Positions 36,979 through 46,634 of a stretch of DNA of 64,000 nt are shown here, piece after piece. Position numbers and translations under genes: made by a program. The notes beneath the pieces were generated by a model, which did no database searches, had not been told where the DNA came from, and saw only the letters and a list, made by a program, of their open reading frames with translations. Source of the DNA: Paraburkholderia metrosideri (lineage in GTDB: Bacteria; Pseudomonadota; Gammaproteobacteria; Burkholderiales; Burkholderiaceae); assembly GCF_904848625.1 (NCBI RefSeq), contig NZ_CAJHCP010000005.1, positions 310,001-374,000 of the forward strand, given 5' to 3'. How positions within the stretch are numbered: the first letter of the stretch is position 1; every line of letters starts with the position of its first letter.

Positions 36979-37198
36979 TCAACCAGACCACGGCGATGAA
37001 TGCGTAACTCACTGCATAACTGATGAGATCGGGCCACAGGGTGGATAACGCGCGAAAGTCGTGACCAGTCGGCGGCTTAAATGCCAGAACCATAACGGTG
37101 ATGATGACGGCGAAGATGCCGTCGGAAAGGGCATAGAAACGCGCCAGTCTGTCTTCGATTTTGGCCATGGCGTTAGCACCGCGAGAGTTCGTCGCCAT
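36977..37198 (-). pseudogene. Truncated TMEM175-like (DUF1211) channel protein
   Basis: The first two or so helices of a TMEM175-type potassium-channel protein are clear: RLARFYALSDGIFAVIITVMVL, which includes the family's FSDGVFAI-like motif, then SYAVSYAFIAVVWLN. After Asn74 the frame becomes basic and unlike the family, because it runs into the antisense of the SDR fragment. The protein, normally about 190-200 residues, is lost. Confidence 0.82.
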
Positions 37199-37699
37199 AT
37201 TATCCGGCCTTCAGCTAGCGGGGGAAGCGGCGGGTTGGCAGCGTCGAATGAAGTTTGATGTCACAGGGGGGCGGAGGTCCGCTGCGGGTCCGGATGCCGT
37301 GCGGCTCGCGGCGTATTGTTTATCCAGTTAAGGTCGGACCGGGTCGGGCCACGGACGGTCATTCAACCTGCAAACCGATAAAAGAATGATGAACCGCAGC
37401 GGTCGAAATATTCTTCGCCAATTGCTGAAGCATCGGCATCCCCGGGTAATGTGTAAATCCAAACATTCTCGACGGTGACTTCCGCTACCGTCAAACGAGT
37501 ACTAACCCGAGCGACCAAGAGTCTGCGCGCTACCATTACGGCGATATACTGGGTCGAGTGTCCCAGGCGAGCCGCGATGGCAACGTCTGGAAAAACCGCG
37601 CATCGTGCACTAATGTTTCTGCATACGGAGTGGAAGGTTCGCTTCCCTAGGCTGAGCCTTTAGTATGGCTTACGTCGGTGCATTAACGGCGGCGCACTC
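37199..37699. other. No gene seen
   Basis: Upstream of the TMEM175-like remnant. Short plus-strand frames lack ribosome sites. No trace of a mobile element was recognised beside the deletion scar. Confidence 0.45.
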
Positions 37700-37951
37700 G
37701 TGAAGCGATTTCTGACCCATTTTTTCCTCACTGTGGCGTTCGGAGCATGCTTGCCGCTACCGGCGGCGGTTGCGCGGGCGCCGCTTGGCTTCAAAGCGGC
37801 CGAGGTTGGCAACGCGGGCGAGGCCCAACCGGGCCACCGGGCGGCTGTCCCGATGCAAGTCGCGGCCAGTGGTTCGACGGATCTGCACGCTTTGGTGATG
37901 TTTGTGCCCGACACCACCAAACCGTTTTCGTCTCCCGCAAATTTCCCGTGA
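37700..37951 (+). CDS. Possible small exported protein
   Basis: An 83-codon frame from a GTG with a credible signal peptide (MKRFLTHFFLTVAFGACLPL, cleavage near AAVARA). The mature part is short and unrecognised, ending FSSPANFP. There is no clear ribosome site, and the gene may be a frameshifted remnant of a longer one. Confidence 0.3.
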   Translation: MKRFLTHFFLTVAFGACLPLPAAVARAPLGFKAAEVGNAGEAQPGHRAAVPMQVAASGSTDLHALVMFVPDTTKPFSSPANFP

Positions 37952-37970
37952 GCGACGACATCGTGGTCAA

Positions 37971-37997
37971 CCGCCACCCGCCACCCGCCACCCGCCA
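37971..37997. repeat. Tandem 7-base repeat
   Basis: Four copies (last one incomplete) of CCGCCAC, about 30 bases before the ModA-like start codon. Such a short tandem repeat can change copy number by slippage and could alter leader spacing. Confidence 0.7.
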
Positions 37998-38027
37998 GCA
38001 CGGCATCCAGTCATCAGCGGGCAAGCC

Positions 38028-38786
38028 ATGAACACAATACTTAAGTGCATCAGTCGAAGCGCTATCGTAGCCGTGTCATTGTCCATGCTCACGGTGTTGG
38101 CCCATGCCGCCGGCATTAAGGTGATGAGCGATAGCCCCCTCGAGCCTGCGTTGACCAAGGTGGTCGATCTTTATCGCCAGCAGACCCATAACCAGGTCAG
38201 TCTGGTGTTCGACCCTTCGCCCGCCGTGAAAAAAAGGATAGACGACGGCGAAGCGGTCGACGTCGTTATCGTTCAGCCGGACTTTGCTGAGGACCTGACG
38301 AAATCGGGCAAGGCGAGTGCCGGCGACAGACCGATCATCGCTCACGTTGGCGTCGGCCTCGGTAACCGCAAGGACAGTCCGGCATACGATATTTCAACGG
38401 TTGAAAAATTCAGGACCACGTTGCTTGGCGCCGACCTCCTTGTCTTTAACAGCGTTAAGTCGGGACAGGCCTTTGCAAGCATCCTGGATCAGCTGGGAAT
38501 CGCAGAAACACTCAAGCCGAAGATCGTACGCACGACGCCCAATGGGATTTTTGAGCCTGTGCTAAAAGGCAGCGGCAACGAGATGGTGGCGGGTACGATA
38601 CCGCTCATCGCGACGACACCCGGCATCAAGCTTCTTGGCCCGCTTCCGGGTGATCTCCAGAGTACTCTCACGTATACCGCTGTGGTCATGGCAAACACTT
38701 CACAGCGCGACACGGCCGAGGGCTTCATCAAGTTCCTGATGTCTCCGGGGGCCAAGGAAACTTTCGCCGCAAACGGTGCGAGGTGA
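38028..38786 (+). CDS. ModA-like extracellular substrate-binding protein, orphan
   Basis: From the ATG at 38028, 252 residues with a Sec signal peptide ending near VLAHA (about residue 23). The GIKVMSDSPLEPALTKVVDLY start and the repeated binding-protein fold match the molybdate-type (SBP_bac_11) family. No ModB or ModC gene is adjacent, and such orphan proteins in this group often bind other anions or have regulatory roles. Periplasmic; ligand unknown. Confidence 0.82.
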   Translation: MNTILKCISRSAIVAVSLSMLTVLAHAAGIKVMSDSPLEPALTKVVDLYRQQTHNQVSLVFDPSPAVKKRIDDGEAVDVVIVQPDFAEDLTKSGKASAGDRPIIAHVGVGLGNRKDSPAYDISTVEKFRTTLLGADLLVFNSVKSGQAFASILDQLGIAETLKPKIVRTTPNGIFEPVLKGSGNEMVAGTIPLIATTPGIKLLGPLPGDLQSTLTYTAVVMANTSQRDTAEGFIKFLMSPGAKETFAANGAR

Positions 38787-38994
38787 ATTGACAGGCCGCC
38801 GAATCGTTCAGCGATTGGGGTTGGTTCCACCTTGTCGCGGCGAGAGATGGGAAGGGTCTTGCACCAGGCGGCGGCTTTAGTACGTCGGCAAGCCCAGCCG
38901 CCGTGGCCACCGCGCCCGCATCGGCGGCGCGCCCGGCCGGGCTGTCTGCACCCACGCTGTAGGCGCAAACAGACTGTCTCTGGAGTCGAAAATT

Positions 38995-39810
38995 ATGGCT
39001 GATAAGCGGAAGAAAACTGACGACGTGGTCGAGCAGGACGCCTTGTCGAACAAAGCTTATGAAAAAGAACTCGCGCGCCTGCACGTGGAACTGGTCAAGC
39101 TGCAGGAGTGGGTCGTGCAAACCGGCACCAAGATCTGCATCGTCTTCGAGGGACGCGATGGCGCGGGCAAAGGCGGCACGATCAAGGCGATCACCGAGCG
39201 CGTGAGTCCGCGCATCTTCCGTGTCGTTGCGTTGCCGGCGCCAACCGAGCGCGAGAAAAGCCAGATGTATGTGCAGCGCTATCTGCCGCATCTGCCCGCT
39301 GCGGGCGAGGTCGTGCTGTTCGATCGCAGCTGGTACAACCGCGCAGGCGTCGAACGCGTAATGGGCTTCTGTACCGAAGAGCAGGCCACGGAATTCCTGA
39401 GAGGAGTTCCGCTGGTGGAGCGGGCGATCGTTCAGTCCGGCGTCATTCTGCTCAAGTACTGGCTCGAAGTCAGCGAAGAAGAGCAGACCCGCAGGCTCGA
39501 AGCGCGCATCAAGGACGAACGGAAAATCTGGAAACTGTCGAAGATGGATCTTGTTTCGTATAGCCGCTGGTACGACTATTCCCGTGCGCGCGACGATATG
39601 TTCAAGGCCACCGATACAGACGTCGCACCCTGGTTCGTCGCCGACTCCAACAATAAAAAACGTGTGCGCTTGAACATCATCAGTCATCTGCTGGGCAGCG
39701 TGCCCTATAAAGCAATGCCACGCGAGAAGATCACGCTGCCGAAGCGGCAAAAATCCGACGGCTACGTTGAACCGGACTACCCGCACAGAGTGGTCCCGCA
39801 GAAGTTCTGA
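38995..39810 (+). CDS. ppk2: Polyphosphate kinase 2
   Basis: A 271-residue class I PPK2. Walker A GRDGAGKGG (53-61), Walker B FDRSWYNRAG (109-118) and the lid-region arginines (RRLEARIKDERKIWKLS) are intact. It transfers phosphate between polyphosphate and nucleoside diphosphates, mostly making GTP or ATP from polyphosphate. Cytoplasmic. Followed closely by a SulP transporter gene, perhaps co-transcribed. Confidence 0.94.
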   Translation: MADKRKKTDDVVEQDALSNKAYEKELARLHVELVKLQEWVVQTGTKICIVFEGRDGAGKGGTIKAITERVSPRIFRVVALPAPTEREKSQMYVQRYLPHLPAAGEVVLFDRSWYNRAGVERVMGFCTEEQATEFLRGVPLVERAIVQSGVILLKYWLEVSEEEQTRRLEARIKDERKIWKLSKMDLVSYSRWYDYSRARDDMFKATDTDVAPWFVADSNNKKRVRLNIISHLLGSVPYKAMPREKITLPKRQKSDGYVEPDYPHRVVPQKF

Positions 39811-39902
39811 TCTGGCTAATGGCGTATTCGTGCTGGCAAGGGTCAATCACCCGCAGCGAGATGCAGCTCTCGCCGATCATCTCAACAGGCCCAGGACCGA
39901 AG

Positions 39903-41609
39903 ATGACTAACGAAACGCCGAACCATTCCACAGGCAGGCAGTTTCTTCTGATGCCGGAATGGATTCGTCATTACGAGAAGTCCTGGGCAAAACCGGATCT
40001 GATCGCCGGCTTGACGGCGGCGGCTGTCGTGATTCCGAAGGCGCTCGCCTACGCAACGGTGGCGGGATTGCCGGTGCAGGTCGGGCTCTATACGGCTTTC
40101 GTGCCGATGCTGATTTATGCATGCCTGGGGACATCGAGGCCCTTGAGCGTCAGCACGACCACCACGCTGGCCATCCTCGTAGCGGCAGGAATCGGCGAGG
40201 CCGTGCCTGACGGGAATGAGGCTGGCCTGATCACCGCAACGGCGACGCTGACGCTGATGGTCGGCGCGATCCTGACGCTTGCGTCGGCATTGCGACTCGG
40301 CTTTGTGGCGAACTTTATTTCCGAGCCGGTGTTGATCGGCTTCAAGGCGGGCATTGCCGTGGTCATTGTCGTCGATCAGATTCCCAAACTTCTCGGCATT
40401 CATTTTCCCAAGGGTTCGTTTGCACACAATCTACTGGCAATTTTTCAGGCTTTGCCGCATGCATCGCTTCTGACCATTCTTGTCGGCGCGTTGACGTTAG
40501 TCGTACTCGTGGGACTGGAACATTTCTTCCCGCGCGTTCCCGCACCGCTCATTGCCGTGGCCGGCGCGATCGCAGGGGCGAGCCTGTTCGGCCTGGCCGC
40601 GCGCGGCGTGGGCACCGTGGGTCATATTCCAACGGGTTTGCCTGCGATCACCTTGCCGGACTTTTCGCTAATGGCCGTCCTCTGGCCCGTTGCTTTGGGC
40701 ACGGCACTGATGAGCTTTACCGAAACCATTGCAGCGGGGCGCGCGTTCGTTCGCGATGGTGAGCCCACGCCGGGCGCGAATCGGGAGCTACTCGCCACGG
40801 GGATGGCCAACCTCGGTGGTTCGCTGTTCGGCGCAATGCCTGGCGGCGGTGGCACGACGCAAACGGCGGTCAATCGCAGCGCGGGCGCTCGCAGTCAGGC
40901 TGCGCAATGCGTGACTGCGGCCGCCGCATTGGGCGTCATGCTATTGCTGGCGCCGCTCATCGGATTGATTCCGCATGCAACGCTCGCGGCCGTTGTCATC
41001 GTCTATTCGATCGGCCTGTTCAACCCCGCCGAATTTCGCGCGATTCTCGCGGTACGTCGTACGGAACTGGTCTGGGCGCTGGTCGCGCTGGCGGGCGTCG
41101 TTCTGTTGGGTACGTTGCAGGGGATTCTGGTTGCGATCGTGGTGTCGCTGATTGCGCTTGCCTATCAGGTGTCGGATCCGCCGGTACATGAACTGGTACG
41201 CAAACGTGGCACGAACGTATTTCGCCCGATCTCCGCGGAACGTTCAGATGACGAATCGTTTCCCGGCCTGCTGATGTTGCGGCCAGAAGGCCGCATCTTT
41301 TTCGCCAACGCAGACAACGTCGCGTTGAAGATCCGTCAGCACATTGCGAAGGAAAAGCCCGCGATCGTGGTGCTGGATCTGAGCGGCGTCTTCGATATCG
41401 AATACACGGCATTGCGGATGTTGATCGACGCCGAAAAGAAAATGCACGACGCCAGCATGGTGCTGTGGCTCGCGGCCCTCAATCCGGGCGTTCTGGCGAT
41501 GGTGCAGCGCTCGCCGCTTGCAATGCAGTTGGGCCGCGAACGAATGTTTTACAACCTCGAACAGGTCGTCGCGCGATATGACGCGGGCCGGCGGCACGAA
41601 GGCGTCTGA
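39903..41609 (+). CDS. SulP-family anion transporter with STAS domain
   Basis: From the ATG at 39903 (MTNETPNHS), 568 residues; an in-frame ATG lies at 39819. The SulP core has the signature IPKALAYATVAGLPVQVGLYTAFVP near residue 50 and about 12-14 helices; the STAS domain occupies about 440-560 (IVVLDLSGVFDIEYTALRMLIDAEKKM). SulP proteins import sulfate or exchange bicarbonate and other anions. Here the ion is unknown. The gene starts 92 bases after ppk2. Confidence 0.92.
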   Translation: MTNETPNHSTGRQFLLMPEWIRHYEKSWAKPDLIAGLTAAAVVIPKALAYATVAGLPVQVGLYTAFVPMLIYACLGTSRPLSVSTTTTLAILVAAGIGEAVPDGNEAGLITATATLTLMVGAILTLASALRLGFVANFISEPVLIGFKAGIAVVIVVDQIPKLLGIHFPKGSFAHNLLAIFQALPHASLLTILVGALTLVVLVGLEHFFPRVPAPLIAVAGAIAGASLFGLAARGVGTVGHIPTGLPAITLPDFSLMAVLWPVALGTALMSFTETIAAGRAFVRDGEPTPGANRELLATGMANLGGSLFGAMPGGGGTTQTAVNRSAGARSQAAQCVTAAAALGVMLLLAPLIGLIPHATLAAVVIVYSIGLFNPAEFRAILAVRRTELVWALVALAGVVLLGTLQGILVAIVVSLIALAYQVSDPPVHELVRKRGTNVFRPISAERSDDESFPGLLMLRPEGRIFFANADNVALKIRQHIAKEKPAIVVLDLSGVFDIEYTALRMLIDAEKKMHDASMVLWLAALNPGVLAMVQRSPLAMQLGRERMFYNLEQVVARYDAGRRHEGV

Positions 41610-41634
41610 CGGCGTGCCCCACGGCGTAAGGAGT

Positions 41635-41668
41635 ACGCACGGTGATCGAGCTTTTTATCACCGTGCGT
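41635..41668 (+). terminator. Hairpin after SulP gene
   Basis: A perfect 12-base stem ACGCACGGTGAT / ATCACCGTGCGT with a T-rich 10-base loop, 25 bases after the SulP stop. A short GGTTTT follows. Probable terminator of the ppk2-SulP unit. Confidence 0.55.
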
Positions 41669-41885
41669 GGTTTTCCGGGTTGTCTCAGCGACCGTTGCAG
41701 CTTTCAAAGCGGCGGTTCAGGATCTGACCGACTGAGGGCCCGGGCGGCGTCGTTCTTCGCGACTCCGCAGCGTGGCAACGCGAGGTGCTTTTCGTATATC
41801 GGCTCAGCCTCAACAGCATCAAACGCCATCTACTGCCGTTGAGACGTTTCAACCCGTTCGCTCGCAGCAACGTCGCCACATGCAT

Positions 41886-42719
41886 TTATCCATCTGTCGA
41901 TCGCGTGACAGTTTCCCACGCGTCAAATTCTGCGCTGAGTAACGAGAACTTTTCGCGGACCAAACCGAGCGCATCACTGCCCAGCAGAAGATGGGATGGC
42001 GGCTCATCGCTTTCGATAGCGGACAGCATGGCACGCGCGGCCTTGACCGGATCCCCGAGCTGCCTGCCGCTTTTCTCTTCCCGTCCTTTTCTGATCGGGT
42101 CGAACAGAGGATCGTAGTCCTGGATCGAGCGCGGCGTTCGAACCATCGAACGACCGGCCCACTCAGTGCGAAAAGACCCCGGCGCTACTGCGGTCACGTG
42201 GATGCCGAATGGCTTGACCTCCTTGCCGAGGGCCTCGGAGATTCCTTCCAATGCGAATTTACTGCCGCAATAGTAGGCGATTCCCGGCATGGTGATAAAT
42301 CCGCCCATCGATGTGATGTTGAGAATATGTCCGCGCCGCCGCTCACGCATATACGGCAACACACTCTTCATGACGGCAACAGCCCCGAACACATTCACGT
42401 CGAATTGCCGACGCATTTCCGCAAGCGGTGACTCCTCCATTACGCCCTCGTGACCGTAGCCTGCGTTGTTCACCAGCACGTCGAGAGGCCCGACGGTTGC
42501 CTCGATGTCGGCCACGACATGCTCGACAGACGCAAAGTCAGTCACGTCAAGTACGCGACCAAATGCACGGGTAGCGTCAAGCGCTTCGAACGCCTGCTTT
42601 GCCTGCTCGCTTCGTACCGTGCCGACGACCCGATATCCTGCGGCGAGCGCTTCTTCAGCCAGTGCGCGTCCGAAGCCGCTACTGACACCAGTGATAAGCA
42701 TGGTTTTGGTTGAGGGCAT
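41886..42719 (-). CDS. Short-chain dehydrogenase/reductase
   Basis: A 277-residue classical SDR from the ATG at 42719, with TGGAG upstream. TGVSSGFG cofactor motif near residue 11, NNAGYGHEG, catalytic ITSMGGFITMPGIAYYCGSK (Ser, Tyr, Lys) all intact. The family is annotated as general oxidoreductases. Divergent from an AraC-type gene 94 bases away, a common pairing in Burkholderia, where the regulator activates the dehydrogenase. Substrate unknown. Confidence 0.9.
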   Translation of the reverse strand: MPSTKTMLITGVSSGFGRALAEEALAAGYRVVGTVRSEQAKQAFEALDATRAFGRVLDVTDFASVEHVVADIEATVGPLDVLVNNAGYGHEGVMEESPLAEMRRQFDVNVFGAVAVMKSVLPYMRERRRGHILNITSMGGFITMPGIAYYCGSKFALEGISEALGKEVKPFGIHVTAVAPGSFRTEWAGRSMVRTPRSIQDYDPLFDPIRKGREEKSGRQLGDPVKAARAMLSAIESDEPPSHLLLGSDALGLVREKFSLLSAEFDAWETVTRSTDG

Positions 42720-42813
42720 GAAAAACACTCCAGGGCTGATTTGATTGATTGCATGTTATTCTGATAAAACGCTCGAAATCAGACCAAATTCTCTATTTTT
42801 ATTGCCTATTTAT

Positions 42814-43797
42814 ATGAGCAAGGCGAGCCACACGGAAGCCAATGATCAACGTGTTTCAGCGGCCAGCGCACGTGAACAGCACCGCATGGTTGCGTTGCTT
42901 ACCGCATTGGCGCCGCAGGAAGGCTACAACCTGACCGCGCTGCGCGATGTGCGGATCCTGCGTTCGGACAGGGCGTTGTCTCGTACGCCGGTGCTATACG
43001 ATCCCGGCATCGTGATCGTCTGCCAGGGCACCAAGCGCGGTTTTTTTGGTGACCGGGTCTTTGTGTACGACGCGCAGCACTATCTGGCTGTCGCGGTGCC
43101 AGTACCCTTCACGATGGAGACTGACGCGACACCCGAGCGTCCGCTGCTCGCCGTTTATATGCACCTGGACTTTCAGGTAGCGGCGGAGCTCATTATTCAG
43201 GTGGACCGCCATGGGCTGAAGGCGTCAGATGACCCGCCGCAGACCATGATGTCGAGTCCGATGGATGCGGCGATGCGAGCGTCTGTACTGCGCTTTCTGG
43301 AAGCCATGAACCGGCCGCTCGACGCCGCAATCCTCGGCCCGGGACTAGTGCGTGAATTGTATTTCCGCGTTCTTACCGGCGAACAAGGCCACTCGATACG
43401 TGCAGCTTTAGCCATGCAGGGGAAATTCGGCAAGATCGGGCGAGCGCTTGAGCGCATCCACGCGACCTATGCGGGACCCCTAGACCTTCCGGAACTGGCA
43501 AGTCAGGCGGGGATGAGCGTGCCGACGTTCCACAGTCACTTCAAGGCCATCACGAGTACCTCGCCGATGCAGTACGTGAAATCCACTCGCTTGCATCAGG
43601 CTCGCCTGCTGATGGTGCGCCAGGGCATCACTGCTGAGGCGGCGTGTCACGCTGTCGGCTATGTCAGTCCCTCTCAATTCAACCGCGAATTCAAGCGACT
43701 CTTTGGCCTAACCCCTGCCGCCGAGGCGCAACGCCTGCGCGACAGCTTTGCGTTGCCGCCCGCGTTTCCAGAGTCACGGTTCGTTTCGTCACATTGA
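42814..43797 (+). CDS. AraC-family regulator with AraC_N sensor domain
   Basis: From the ATG at 42814 (MSKASHTEAND), 327 residues. The N-terminal half (TPVLYDPGIVIVCQGTKRGFFGDRVFVYDAQHYLAVAVPVPF) is the AraC_N type sensor domain. The C-terminal part has two helix-turn-helix units (LPELASQAGMSVPTFHSHFKAI and AACHAVGYVSPSQFNREFKRLFG). It probably controls the divergent SDR gene. No clear ribosome site. Confidence 0.9.
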   Translation: MSKASHTEANDQRVSAASAREQHRMVALLTALAPQEGYNLTALRDVRILRSDRALSRTPVLYDPGIVIVCQGTKRGFFGDRVFVYDAQHYLAVAVPVPFTMETDATPERPLLAVYMHLDFQVAAELIIQVDRHGLKASDDPPQTMMSSPMDAAMRASVLRFLEAMNRPLDAAILGPGLVRELYFRVLTGEQGHSIRAALAMQGKFGKIGRALERIHATYAGPLDLPELASQAGMSVPTFHSHFKAITSTSPMQYVKSTRLHQARLLMVRQGITAEAACHAVGYVSPSQFNREFKRLFGLTPAAEAQRLRDSFALPPAFPESRFVSSH

Positions 43798-44018
43798 GGG
43801 GCAGGTGATTGCGACTCACAGGCACGCCTCTCGAGAGCGGATTCGTGCCACTCATTAGCGCTCCCAAAGCCTGCCTGATTGACCGCTTCGCTTGATGAGC
43901 GTTGGCCTGCTCGGTGGCCGAAGAGTCCGTCGTACTTCGGATGCGATCATTGGAATACAAATGAATCGATCGGCTGCTGAGGGTCGACCATCAAAACCGC
44001 TCGCTCCGGGTGCCCCGG

Positions 44019-44882
44019 CTATCGACCGTCAATTGAGGGAAGCTGTACGCCACAGTGTCTGCAATAGATTGCATCACGATCGTGCCCTTCGGTATGGCAT
44101 TGCGGACACGCCCGGGCTGGCTCCTGCTTCTGTCGCATCGCTGTTACCACTTCTCCACCGACCATGCCCGCCGGGAACGCAATGACGCCGTAGCCGAGCA
44201 AAATGGCCAACGACGTGACGAGTTGCCCGAGCGGGGTCTTCGGATGAATGTCACCGTAGCCGGTGGTAGTCATGGTGACCACAGCCCAGTACATGCTGAC
44301 CGGAATGCTCGTAAAGCCGTTCGACGGTCCCTCGACAAGATACATAACCGTGCCGAGTACCACGATTAGAATCAGCACCACACCGAGGAACACCATGATC
44401 CTGTGTCGACTCCTGACGAACGCGCGCCAGAGAGCCTGGGACTCGTCGAAGTACAGTGGCAGCTTCAGGATGCGGAAGATACGCAGCATGCGCAACAGTC
44501 TGACGTCGACGAGGACATGAAAACCCGGCAGGAGAATGGCCAGATAGGTTGGCAGGATCGAGAGGAGGTCGACGACACCGAAAAAGCTCAACGCATAGCG
44601 CAGCGGACGTTCCACGCAAATGAGCCGGAGAATGTATTCGGCGGTGAACAGCAGCGTAAAGAGCCACTCCAGGATCTCGAGGACTAACAATTCGCGAGCG
44701 CGAACAGCCGCGACGCTGTCCAGCATGACGACGGCGACGCTGAGTATGATTGCCGACAGCAGTACGGCATCGAAGCGTCGGCCGGCGTCCGTATCGGCTT
44801 CAACAACGATGGCGTAAAGGCGCTGCCGCCAACCATGATCAGGCCTGCCAAAGTCGCGTTTAAGTGGGCGGACGACGTTCAT
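44019..44882 (-). CDS. Voltage-gated-type potassium channel with C-terminal zinc ribbon
   Basis: A 287-residue six-helix ion channel from the ATG at 44882. A basic S4-like helix (RLLRMLRIFRILKL, about 128-141), pore helix and selectivity filter TTGYGD (206-211) are intact, so it should conduct potassium. After the last helix a short tail carries Cys259, Cys262, Cys274 and Cys277 in CPQC and CRHC, a zinc ribbon, in place of the usual tetramerisation or RCK domain. Inner membrane. Confidence 0.92.
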   Translation of the reverse strand: MNVVRPLKRDFGRPDHGWRQRLYAIVVEADTDAGRRFDAVLLSAIILSVAVVMLDSVAAVRARELLVLEILEWLFTLLFTAEYILRLICVERPLRYALSFFGVVDLLSILPTYLAILLPGFHVLVDVRLLRMLRIFRILKLPLYFDESQALWRAFVRSRHRIMVFLGVVLILIVVLGTVMYLVEGPSNGFTSIPVSMYWAVVTMTTTGYGDIHPKTPLGQLVTSLAILLGYGVIAFPAGMVGGEVVTAMRQKQEPARACPQCHTEGHDRDAIYCRHCGVQLPSIDGR

Positions 44883-45338
44883 GAGTAAGGTCGAGTGTTT
44901 AGACAAGAGTAGTCGAATTGGGTCAATGCCATCGCTCGAAATGGTCGCACCCATTTCCGCAACTGACCTGTGCGGGTCGGCGAGCCACCATGATGAAGAG
45001 CACGTCTACGCCGCCATCTCGTAGTGGATGAAGCTCCTCTGGGCGCCGATAACCCACTCGTATTTCAAGCGGTGCAAGTAGAGTCCTACCAAAGCTCGCA
45101 GCGTTGACAAACCTGCAGCGCCAGACCGGCCCGGGCATCGTCGATGAGAATGCCAGCCCTGATGCCGGTCAGCCGGGTCATCCTTCGACGCTGTTCCGCG
45201 AGGGGACGAACTGATCGGCACCCACGGCTACATCGCCGACTTGACGCCAGCGCAACATCGCTTCAGCGCGGACTCGCGTGCTGCTGTTCAGGTCCGGGAT
45301 TGGCATACGGAACGGGCGCGGCACTCCTGCAGGCACCG
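44883..45338. other. No gene seen
   Basis: Stretch upstream of the channel gene. Minus-strand frames at 44923-45138 and 45006-45221 have no ribosome site; the second contains a sensible-looking run (RALVGLYLHRLKYEWVIG) that may be a gene remnant. Confidence 0.35.
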
Positions 45339-45608
45339 TCAATACTTGATGTCACGCTTCGCCTGGCGCCCATTTTGCTTCGTGTCGCGCTTGTCCTGTC
45401 GGCACTGGGAGTTGCTCTTTTCGTTGGCGGCGCGGCAGTCTACCTTGTTCGAGCGTGCCTGATGTTTAGCATTCTGGTTGACGTTCCTGCCGGCCTGGCG
45501 CTGTTGTGACTGATTGGTGCTGAAGGCTGGGCCCGATAGCGCTAATAATCCGGCTGCGGCCAGCATTATCCCCACTGGCTTCCAAAGTCCAACTCTCGTT
45601 TTGACCAT
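45339..45608 (-). CDS. Small basic exported protein
   Basis: An 89-residue protein with GAGGAG ribosome site and a Sec signal peptide (LAAAGLLALSGPAFS, cleavage near residue 30). The mature chain is very rich in Gln, Asn, Lys and Arg (QRQAGRNVNQNAKHQARSNK), with two Cys that could form a disulfide. Probably periplasmic; function unknown. Confidence 0.62.
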   Translation of the reverse strand: MVKTRVGLWKPVGIMLAAAGLLALSGPAFSTNQSQQRQAGRNVNQNAKHQARSNKVDCRAANEKSNSQCRQDKRDTKQNGRQAKRDIKY

Positions 45609-46634
45609 TTTCGTGCTCCTCGGTGATGGCCATTCAAGCTATCGGGACGCTCCGCGTTCATGTGCCCGCATCGACCAGGCTCATGATGCTGACTTCAGGG
45701 TCGGAGTCCGTCAAGTCCGCAGTCTAGTGCGAGTGAACCAGGTCCGGCGCAGGTCATGCCAGTTCCGTCAACAGTGGCCGCAGCGGATTCAAGTGGTCAA
45801 CGAGAAAGTACCGGCTTCGTTGACGAGTGTGCAGGAGCAGAAAAAGACCACAACGACCGTGTCAAAAGACGAAGCGATGACAGTGTTAGCGCGCTCCTCG
45901 CGCCACGCCGACGACCGACCCTCCAAGGCTTGCGACAGACGTCAACGCTCGTTCGTTGGCCCACGACAATCATGCGTGCCTTAAAGTCATGTGCCAATAC
46001 ATAGAGTAGTCGACCACTTGGCTACCGGCCACCCTATATTGTCTCGCCGTCTTTTGCCGGACGGGCTCCGGCGAACGTTCAAGTTCATCTGCGAATCGAT
46101 TTGTAGCAAAGGCCTGTGTGAACTATTTATTGCAAACTTCAGATTCTGACGCAGCGGGAACGGCATGTGCGATACCAGACTCGTGATGCTCTAAAGCCAG
46201 CGCATTTGCTTCTCTCGAGTTTGCGGCAGCGCCACAGCCTGCCATAGAAAAGAATTCAGACCGCTAGCTCTGGCGGCACACCGGTGCTTCGCTTATGCAG
46301 ATCCGATGCGACAGCTAGCCGATGATGGTATGCGCGAGGGGAATGGTTTGTTCCTGCAGTCCGTTTCTAACGGAAAGTGCGTCACGACCGGTCGGCTCTT
46401 CACGTGGGAACCTCTTATGGCAGGATTCGTAACACGGTTCCGATCAGTGACTGCGCCGCTATCGCCGAAGACCACGCGGCGCCGGGCCGCCGGGGAGGAG
46501 ACTTGCTGTGCGATAACGACAGCCGCCAGGTTGCGACGGTCGTCGAACGCCAGCCACGCTACGCTGAATGCCGTACGGTTACCGAGTAACACTGACTTTA
46601 CGACGTACGGGAGATGGCGTTCTCGAGCCAGCAA
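45609..46634. other. One kilobase without a supported gene
   Basis: Several frames of 70-160 codons cross each other here, but none has a ribosome site, a signal peptide or a recognisable motif. It may hold decayed coding sequence. It borders the 3' end of the GntR-family gene. Confidence 0.4.

Noticed and set aside
45609..46634. Crossing open frames of 70-160 codons.
   Set aside because: No ribosome sites, signal peptides or family motifs; they contradict one another on the two strands.
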